Origin: Actinomycetota bacterium
Lineage (GTDB): Bacteria; Actinomycetota; Actinomycetes; Streptosporangiales; Streptosporangiaceae
Length of the DNA: 44,939 nt
Assembly (NCBI GenBank): GCA_003242605.1
Contig: QGUZ01000005.1
Coordinates: forward strand, 1 to 44,939
Direction of reading: 5' to 3'
Below are positions 39,291 through 44,939 of the stretch, piece after piece. Position 1 is the stretch's first letter. The number at the start of each line of letters is the position of its first letter. The position numbers were made by a program, and so were the translations under genes. The notes beneath the pieces were generated by a model. It did not search any database. It was not told the DNA's origin and saw nothing but the letters and a program-made list of their open reading frames with translations.

Positions 39291-40616
39291 TCAGCCGCCC
39301 CCGGGGCCGGAGGGCAGGCCCGGGATCCAGGTCGTGCCCGCGAGCGGGACCCGGGCCATCGCGGCGGCCTCCACGGTGAGCGCGACCAGGTCGTCCCGGC
39401 GCAGGTCGTGCACGGAGGCGTGGCCGCAGGCCGCGGCGAGCAGCGCGGCCTCGGCGGTGATCGCGCGCAGGTAGTTCGCCACCCGCTCGGCGCCGAGGTC
39501 GGGGTCGAGCCGGTCGGCGAGCACGTCGTCCTGGGTGGCGATGCCGACCGGGCAGCCGCCGGTGTGGCAGGCGGTGCACGCGCCCGGCGCGGTGCCGAGC
39601 GCCCGGTAGTCGGCGGTGACGTCCGCGCCGGTGTCGTCGGAGGAGGAGTTGCAGCCGAGCGCGATCAGCGCGGCCACGCCCACCGACACCGCGTCCGCGC
39701 CGAGCGCGAGCGCCTTGGCGACGTCGGCGCCGGTCCGGATCCCGCCGGAGACCACGAGCTGCACCTCGCCCCGCACGCCGAGCTCGGCGAGCGTGTCGGC
39801 GGCGATCCGCACGGCCGCGAGCGTGGGCAGGCCGGTGTGCTCGATGAGCACCTCCTCGCCGCCGCCGGTGCCGCCCTGCATGCCGTCCACCACGACCACG
39901 TCCGCCCCGGCGGTGACGGCGAGCGTCACGTCCTCGGCGACCCGGGCGGCGCCGAGCTTGACGAAGACCGGCACCCGCCAGAAGGTGGCCTCCCGGATCT
40001 CGGCGATCTTCACGGCGAGGCCGTCCGGGCCCGCCCAGTCCGGATGGTCCGCGGGCGCGCGCAGGTCCACGCCGGGCGGCACGCCCCGCCGCCGCGCCAC
40101 CCGCGGCCGCAGCTTCTCGCCGGGCAGCAGCCCGCCCGGGCCCGGATGCGCGCCCTGGCCGAGCACGATCTCCACCGCGTCCGCGGCGCGCAGGTCGTCC
40201 GGGTCGACGCCGTGCCGCGACGGGGTGAGCTGGTAGACGAGCGTCTTCGCCGCGTCCCGCTCCTGTGGGGTCATGCCGCCGTCGCCGGTGGTGGCCGCGG
40301 TGCCCGCCATCGTCGCCGCCCGGCCGAGCGCCTCCTTCGCGCCCGGCGAGATCGACCCGTACGCCATGCCGGCGAGCGTCACCGGCAGCTCGAGCACGAC
40401 CGGGTTCCGCGCGTACCGGGTGCCGAGCACGGTCTCGGTACGGCACGGCCCGCGGCGCGCCGCCCCGTCCCGGGTCGCCGCGGCGGCCGGGAGGAGGAGC
40501 AGGTCGTCGAAGCCCGGCAGCCGCCGCGCGGCGCCCCGCCCGCGCACGCCGTACCGCCCGAGCCGCGCCCGTTCCTGGATCTCGGCGATCACGTGCGGTG
40601 GGAAGGTGTGGCTCAT
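39291..40616 (-). CDS. Glutamate-synthase FMN/3Fe-4S domain protein, GlxD/MgsC-like
   Basis: A 441-residue stand-alone version of the glutamate synthase alpha-barrel. It has PVTLAGMAYGSISPGAKEAL, TGDGGMTPQERD, the glycine loop VDGMQGGTGGG, VSGGIRTGADVAKALALGAD and the 3Fe-4S cysteines in CTACHTGGCPVGIATQD. In GlxBCD or N-methylglutamate synthase (MgsABC) sets, this subunit joins ammonia from the amidotransferase to an oxo-acid using reduced FMN. ATG 40616 has AGGAG 5 nt upstream. The preceding gene encodes the GXGXG subunit, but no amidotransferase gene is visible. A true glutamate synthase is less likely than a specialised amination. Confidence 0.88.
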   Translation of the reverse strand: MSHTFPPHVIAEIQERARLGRYGVRGRGAARRLPGFDDLLLLPAAAATRDGAARRGPCRTETVLGTRYARNPVVLELPVTLAGMAYGSISPGAKEALGRAATMAGTAATTGDGGMTPQERDAAKTLVYQLTPSRHGVDPDDLRAADAVEIVLGQGAHPGPGGLLPGEKLRPRVARRRGVPPGVDLRAPADHPDWAGPDGLAVKIAEIREATFWRVPVFVKLGAARVAEDVTLAVTAGADVVVVDGMQGGTGGGEEVLIEHTGLPTLAAVRIAADTLAELGVRGEVQLVVSGGIRTGADVAKALALGADAVSVGVAALIALGCNSSSDDTGADVTADYRALGTAPGACTACHTGGCPVGIATQDDVLADRLDPDLGAERVANYLRAITAEAALLAAACGHASVHDLRRDDLVALTVEAAAMARVPLAGTTWIPGLPSGPGGG

Positions 40617-40757
40617 GCGGTCTCCTGGCTGCTCCTCGTCGGCTCGCGCGGCGCCCGGCGCGAGGCGTGCCCCGCGCCGGGCCTCCCGGGGACGGACGGC
40701 CGGTGGGTCACAAGGGAGGACGCGCCGGGAGGGGCGGGCGCGGGGCACGCCGGTCGG

Positions 40758-41480
40758 TCACGCGCTCGCCGCGGAGAGGCGTCCGGGGACGGGCGGGCGC
40801 CCGGCCGCGCGGCGGCCGGAGAGCAGCCGCGGGCGGTACCGCACCGAGGTCACCTTGGTGAGGTTCTCCGGGTCCACGTGATCGAAGCCGCAGGTCGCGG
40901 CGATGAGCTTCGCCGCGGTCAGGTCGTTCTCGTCGGGCTCCGCGGCGAGCGCGCCGTCGCCGAGCCCGGCGATCCGGCCGCCCACGTAGATCACCGCGTC
41001 GCCGAGCGCGTCGCCGAGCCCGACGTCGGCGTCGCCGCAGACGAGGATGACCCCCGAGCGGGCGGCGCGGCCGCAGTACGGCCCGGCGTTCCCGGCGATC
41101 GCGAGCGTGCCGCCGGCCAGCCCGATCCCGGCCACGGACCCGCAGTCCCCCGCGACGACGATCGTGCCGCCCCGCGCCGCCGCCGCGGCGCCGCCCCCCG
41201 CGTCGCCGCGCACCCGGATGCCCCCGGACATGAGGTTCTCGCCCACGCCCCGGCCCACCGGACCCCACACGGTGATCTCCGCGCACGCGCCCAGCCCGCC
41301 GAGGTAGTGGCCGCACGGCCCGGCGAAGTCGACCGCGATCCGCTCGCGCAGCCCGACCGCCAGGTTGTGCCGCCCGCGCGGGTTGAGCACGCGGACGTGG
41401 GCCCCGGCGGGCACGGCGTGCAGCGCCGCGTTGAGCCCGCGGATGCCCAGCCGGTCGGCATCCAGGGTCACCTCGGCCAC
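40758..41480 (-). CDS. GXGXG-repeat subunit of glutamate synthase-like enzyme, GlxC/MgsB-like
   Basis: A 240-residue right-handed beta-helix protein, the GXGXG domain that ends glutamate synthase large subunits. It has the repeating glycine pattern: GENLMSGGIRVRGDAGGG, GTIVVAGDCGSVAGIGLAGG, GTLAIAGNAGPYCGRAARSG and GDADVGLGDALGDAVIYVGG. In GlxBCD systems it holds the catalytic subunits together. GTG 41480 has GGAGG 8 nt upstream. It precedes glxD by 141 bp on the same strand. The upstream neighbour is the VIT gene, not the expected class II amidotransferase. Confidence 0.87.
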   Translation of the reverse strand: MAEVTLDADRLGIRGLNAALHAVPAGAHVRVLNPRGRHNLAVGLRERIAVDFAGPCGHYLGGLGACAEITVWGPVGRGVGENLMSGGIRVRGDAGGGAAAAARGGTIVVAGDCGSVAGIGLAGGTLAIAGNAGPYCGRAARSGVILVCGDADVGLGDALGDAVIYVGGRIAGLGDGALAAEPDENDLTAAKLIAATCGFDHVDPENLTKVTSVRYRPRLLSGRRAAGRPPVPGRLSAASA

Positions 41481-41787
41481 GGTGGCCACCTCCGCGGTTC
41501 GATCACGCAAGTGGGGGTGGGGGTCGGTGCGGGGTCCGCGGGTAGTGAAACCCAGCGATGTTGCAGCCGGAGGAAGCCGGCATGACAAGCGTGTTACCCG
41601 GCCCGGCCCGCGCCGGGGCCGCCCGGCCGCGGGGCCGGATCGGCGCGGATCGGCGCGCTCACCGCAGGTGCCGCCCGCGCCGGACGGCGTGATCGCAGGG
41701 CCGCCGGAGGGCGCACGCGCGGCGGCGCCGTACCGCAGCCGGTACGGCGCCGCCGCGTGGCCGCCGCCCGCCCGGGGCGGCGGTGGG
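41481..41787. other. 307-bp gap upstream of the glxC-like gene
   Basis: This is where an amidotransferase subunit gene would usually sit. I find no remnant of one in any frame. A minus-strand open frame leads into the glxC-like gene but lacks family resemblance. The strand carries CGGAGG just before GTG 41480, and no clear promoter. Confidence 0.45.
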
Positions 41788-44148
41788 TCACCTGCGCTTC
41801 CAGAACGGCCGGGCGGGGCCGCCGGGCGCGTCCGGCGCGTCCGGCCCGCCCGCCACGCGGGCGAGCACCTCCTCGGCCCGCCGCCAGAGCCGGTCGAGGT
41901 CGGTCCCGGGCTCCTCGGCCGCCGCCAGCTCCTCGGCGAGGGCCGTCAGCTCGGGGTGGCCGAAGGCGAGCACCCGCAGGCGGCTGGCGAGGTCGGCGAG
42001 GTACGTCCGGCGCTCGTACGGCGAGGTTCCGGCCGCCTCGCGCAGCCGGGCCAGCTCCTCGGCGGCGAGCGCGACGGGGTCGACGTCGATCGGCGCGCCG
42101 CCGGGGATGGAACCGCGCATGGCGCGGCGCACCGTGGCGAACCCCCGGGCCGGCCCGCCCGGGACCGGCGGCGCGCCGAAGGCCGCGCGGGAGGCCGCAC
42201 CGCCGGGCGGCGATCCGGCCGGGGCGCCGAACGCGGCCGCGGCGAACGCCATCGGCACGGCGGTGGGCGGCGGGGCGGACGGCCCCCAGCCGCTGGGCTG
42301 CTCGACCGGCTGGATCACCCGGTGGCCGGGCCCGCCGTCGGCGACCACCCGCGAGTCGACCGCGACGAACGCGGTGAACCGGCACAGCACGCCGAACCGG
42401 AGCGACGTCTCGACGATCTCCCGCTCCAGGTCGCGCTCGCCGCTGTCGTACCGGTCCTCCAGGTCGCGCAGCCGCGCCCGGGCCCACAGCGCGCGGGCCG
42501 CCGCGCCCCCGGCCACGACCGCGGGCACCCGCCGCTCCCACGGCTCGCCGTCCGGGGTGCGGCCGCGGAGCGTGATCGCACCGCCCGCCGGCCCGGTGTA
42601 GCGGCCGTATACGGTGAGCGGCACCCCCGGGAAGAGCGAGCCGAGCCGGGGCACGGTCTCCGGCCGCACGGCGAGGCCGTCGGCGTGCAGCGCGAGGTCG
42701 GTGACGAGCGGGCCGCCGATGCGGCGGTGGATGTGCTCCATCGCCGCGTCGAGCCGGTCCTCGGACTCCACCAGCTCGCACCGGCCCGCGCCGAACGCGG
42801 CGAGGCGGCCGAGGAACCCGGCGTTCACCGCGCTGTCGATGCCGACCGTGTGCACCCGCACCCCGCGCAGCCGGCCGCCCGCCCGCTCGAGGATCCGCGC
42901 CTCGTCGCCGACCTGGCCGTCGGTGACGAGCACGAGCACCCGGTCCCGCCCGGGCTCGGCGGTGCCGAGCAGGTCGGCCGCCTGCTCCAGCGGCCGCAGC
43001 AGCTCGGTGCCGCCGCGGGCGTCCAGCCGGGCGAGGTGCTCGACCGCCCGGAACCGGTTGCGGTCGGTCGCGGGCACCAGGCCCTCGGGGAGCCGCGGCG
43101 GGCGCTCCACCTCGTGGTCGAACGACAGCACGGCGAAGCGGTCGTCCGCGGTGAGCGAGTCGACGATGCGGGCCGCGGCCCGCCGCGCCGCGACCATCTT
43201 CCAGCCGTGCATGCTGCCCGAGCGGTCGAGCAGCAGCACCACGTCGCGGGGCCGGCGCACGCCCTCGGCCGCCGGGGGCACCACGGTGAGCGTGAACGTC
43301 CCGGCCTCGGCCGCGCCGTCGCCGGGCTCGTCCGGGACGAGCGCGAGCGAGGTGGAGGCGGCCAGGCGCAGCCGCAGCACGAAGTCGCGGTCGAGCCGCT
43401 CGCCGGGCTGCAGCCGCAGGGTGAGCGGCGCGCCGTCCGCCCCGCCCTCCCGGACCACGGTGTGCAGGCTCGACTCGATCTCCCGCAGGTCGAGCCCGGC
43501 CGGGTCGAGGCGGACCGCGAGCGACAGCCGTACCGGGCCGGGGAAGCCGGGCAGCAGCACCGGCGGGGTGATGCGGGAGGCGTCCGGCACCGCGTCGGTG
43601 TCCGGGGCGGTGCCCGCCCCGGTCGGCGTGCCGTCGAGCGGGGCGCCCGGGATGTACCGCGGGGCGACCACGAGCGGGAACCGGAAGACGGCCGCGCCGT
43701 CCTCGTAGGCGAGCGGCCGGCTGAGCGTGAGCCGTACCGTGACCCGCTCGCCCGGCACGATGTTGCCGACCCGGACGGTGAACACGTCGGGCCGCTCCTC
43801 CTCGGCGATCGCGGCCCGCCTGCCCTCGGCGAGCGCCCGGTCGTAGTCGGCGCGGGCCTCGCCGCGTTCCCGCAGCACGCCCTCGACCACGTGGCCGTCG
43901 GCCGCCATGCGGAAGCCGGTGACCGCGGCGCGGTCGGGCAGCGGGAAGACGTAGGTGGCCTCCAGCGGCTCCGGGAACGGATTGCGGAAGACCTGCACCA
44001 CCTCGACCCCGGCGACGAGGCCGGACACGTCGGCGGTGACGTCGAGGCTCTCCAGCGGCAGGTTGCCCTGCGCGGTGGCGAGCGCGCCGACCCCGGCGTC
44101 GGGGAGCGGGGCGCAGCGGCCCCGCAGCGGTGTGACGGTGACGGTCAT
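41788..44148 (-). CDS. VIT plus von Willebrand A domain protein
   Basis: A 786-residue protein with the architecture of inter-alpha-trypsin inhibitor heavy chains. The VIT domain (about 1-150) has NLPLESLDVTADVSG, VFRNPFPEPLEATYVFPLPD and the loop with ERGEARADYDRALAEGRRA. The vWA domain (about 300-470) has the metal-binding DRSGSMHGWKM, TDGQVGDEARI and VHTVGIDSAVN. The last 150 residues are Pro/Ala-rich with a helical end. There is no signal peptide. ATG 44148 has AAGGGAG 5 nt before it. A MerR-type regulator lies immediately upstream on the same strand. Bacterial VIT-vWA proteins have unknown roles, possibly adhesive or chaperone-like. Confidence 0.88.
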   Translation of the reverse strand: MTVTVTPLRGRCAPLPDAGVGALATAQGNLPLESLDVTADVSGLVAGVEVVQVFRNPFPEPLEATYVFPLPDRAAVTGFRMAADGHVVEGVLRERGEARADYDRALAEGRRAAIAEEERPDVFTVRVGNIVPGERVTVRLTLSRPLAYEDGAAVFRFPLVVAPRYIPGAPLDGTPTGAGTAPDTDAVPDASRITPPVLLPGFPGPVRLSLAVRLDPAGLDLREIESSLHTVVREGGADGAPLTLRLQPGERLDRDFVLRLRLAASTSLALVPDEPGDGAAEAGTFTLTVVPPAAEGVRRPRDVVLLLDRSGSMHGWKMVAARRAAARIVDSLTADDRFAVLSFDHEVERPPRLPEGLVPATDRNRFRAVEHLARLDARGGTELLRPLEQAADLLGTAEPGRDRVLVLVTDGQVGDEARILERAGGRLRGVRVHTVGIDSAVNAGFLGRLAAFGAGRCELVESEDRLDAAMEHIHRRIGGPLVTDLALHADGLAVRPETVPRLGSLFPGVPLTVYGRYTGPAGGAITLRGRTPDGEPWERRVPAVVAGGAAARALWARARLRDLEDRYDSGERDLEREIVETSLRFGVLCRFTAFVAVDSRVVADGGPGHRVIQPVEQPSGWGPSAPPPTAVPMAFAAAAFGAPAGSPPGGAASRAAFGAPPVPGGPARGFATVRRAMRGSIPGGAPIDVDPVALAAEELARLREAAGTSPYERRTYLADLASRLRVLAFGHPELTALAEELAAAEEPGTDLDRLWRRAEEVLARVAGGPDAPDAPGGPARPFWKRR

Positions 44149-44204
44149 GAGAACTCCCTTGCGGCGGGTTTCGGTACGGCGGGGCCCGGCGGCGGGCGCG
44201 CCGG

Positions 44205-44939
44205 TCAGGCGCCGGGCCACGGCGGGCTCCCCTCGGCGCGGCCGCCCGGATCGGCGGGGCCGGTGAGCCCGCGCGCCAGCAGCACGTCGAGCAGCGGCCG
44301 GGCGGCGGCCGCGATCGCGGCGAGGTCGGCGGCGTCCGGCGGGCGCGGGGCCGCGTCGAGCAGCAGGGTCACCCCGGGCGCGAGCCGCAGCCCGGAGACC
44401 GGCTCGGGCGCCGGTGTGCCCGCCCGGCGTGCCTGGACGGCACCCGGCAACGGGGGCGCGGGCGGGAGCGGAGCCGGCGCGGTGGCGATCGCCACGCCGT
44501 CCGCCGGCGCGTCCCCGGTGGCCGCGGCCCGCGCGGCGCCGGGCTCGGCCGCGGCGGGACCGGCGGGCGCGGGGGAGCGGCGCGTCCAGAACCGGTCGCG
44601 GCGGGCCGCCGGGCCGTACGGCGCGCCGTCCGGGGCCTGCCCGGCCGCCCCGGCGGCCCGGTCGTCCGGCGCGCCCGGCACGGCGGCGGACGGCGGGACG
44701 GGCGGCGGGGCCGCGGGCGCGGCGGCCGGCGGCGGGATGCGGGCGATGTCGGCGAGCACGGCGTCGGTGGCGCCGGCGAGCTCGGCCTGGATCTCGGCGA
44801 TGCTGCGACCCTCCGCCTGCCGCCGCTTGATCGCGACGAGCTGCAGCAGGTGGCGCCGCCCGTAGAGCGCGCCGCGGCCGCGCCGGGAGGGCGGGGGGGG
44901 GGCAACGCACAGCGCGGGGAGCGAGCGGGGTACCGCGCG
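44205..44939 (-). CDS. MerR-type HTH regulator, 5' end beyond the window
   Basis: The frame entering from the right edge reads PPPPSRRGRGALYGRRHLLQ, then LVAIKRRQAEGRSIAEIQ, the second half of a MerR-family DNA-binding domain. A Pro/Ala-rich tail of about 180 residues ends at TGA 44205. There is no typical MerR effector or cysteine motif; the tail ends in GVTLLLDAAPRPPDAADLAAIAAAARPLLDVLLARG-like helical sequence, the shared feature being an acidic/alanine helix. The first helix-turn-helix part should lie further right, but at the run of 10 G (44893-44902) the frame stops matching, so an indel there is likely. It probably controls the VIT gene 57 bp downstream (inference). Confidence 0.7.
   Translation of the reverse strand, partial: RAVPRSLPALCVAPPPPSRRGRGALYGRRHLLQLVAIKRRQAEGRSIAEIQAELAGATDAVLADIARIPPPAAAPAAPPPVPPSAAVPGAPDDRAAGAAGQAPDGAPYGPAARRDRFWTRRSPAPAGPAAAEPGAARAAATGDAPADGVAIATAPAPLPPAPPLPGAVQARRAGTPAPEPVSGLRLAPGVTLLLDAAPRPPDAADLAAIAAAARPLLDVLLARGLTGPADPGGRAEGSPPWPGA

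Noticed and set aside
39291..41480. A conventional glutamate synthase (GltBD)
   Set aside because: The amidotransferase domain and the GltD reductase subunit are both missing; the split subunits match GlxC/GlxD types.

Overview
The window is high-GC DNA (about 70% G+C by eye) with GTG starts, 4-bp stop/start overlaps, TANNNT -10 boxes directly in front of start codons, a cytochrome bcc-aa3 gene set and the PI-mannoside mannosyltransferase PimB'. It is from a filamentous or coccoid actinobacterium, probably near Streptosporangiales or Thermomonosporaceae; I cannot name the genus. Most of it is conserved core chromosome. From memory, the gene order resembles the Mycobacterium tuberculosis Rv2182c-Rv2204c block and the Streptomyces cta/qcr-trpD block. 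I see no tRNA, rRNA, CRISPR array, insertion sequence, prophage or obvious biosynthetic cluster. Both ends carry long G/C homopolymers that look like contig edges.

Layout: (a) 292-2707: Fe-S carrier ErpA, adenosine-kinase-like PfkB protein, CBS-domain protein, TusA. (b) 2438-12836, respiration: a cysteine desulfurase/TusA pair divergent from ctaC-ctaD-ctaF; a secreted L,D-transpeptidase; then ctaE-qcrC-qcrA-qcrB on the minus strand. (c) 12958-17423: degenerate receiver protein, trpD, RAM-only Lrp-like protein, DEDDh exonuclease fused to a UvrC-type GIY-YIG nuclease. (d) 17621-22193: NYN ribonuclease-like protein behind a possible 18-codon leader ORF, then two secreted NlpC/P60 hydrolases. The second has a 1.2-kb upstream region with a consensus Crp box and a ydaO-type c-di-AMP riboswitch, and it appears to start at CTG. 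(e) 22365-30077: pimB', a scar where a divergent DUF2000/AraC gene pair was fused by deletion, a FadD15-like acyl-CoA synthetase, a metallophosphoesterase, an SRPBCC/ArsA-like/CxxCxxC-protein operon and a ROK glucokinase. (f) 30754-38388: endonuclease/exonuclease/phosphatase-fold enzyme coupled to a secreted repeat protein, membrane protein, esterase, PlsC-like acyltransferase, YceI protein, Gfo/Idh/MocA oxidoreductase, MFS exporter. (g) 38445-44939: MOSC protein, a glutamate-synthase-like pair lacking the amidotransferase subunit, a VIT/vWA protein and a partial MerR-type regulator.

The genes fit together as respiratory complexes III and IV with Fe-S and sulfur supply, and cell-envelope work: peptidoglycan cross-linking and hydrolysis, PIM synthesis, fatty-acid activation and phospholipid acylation. 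The most interesting parts are regulatory or genome-structural: the Crp + c-di-AMP control region with its CTG start, the two-gene deletion scar, the leader ORF before the NYN gene, and the glutamate synthase pair without its glutaminase.
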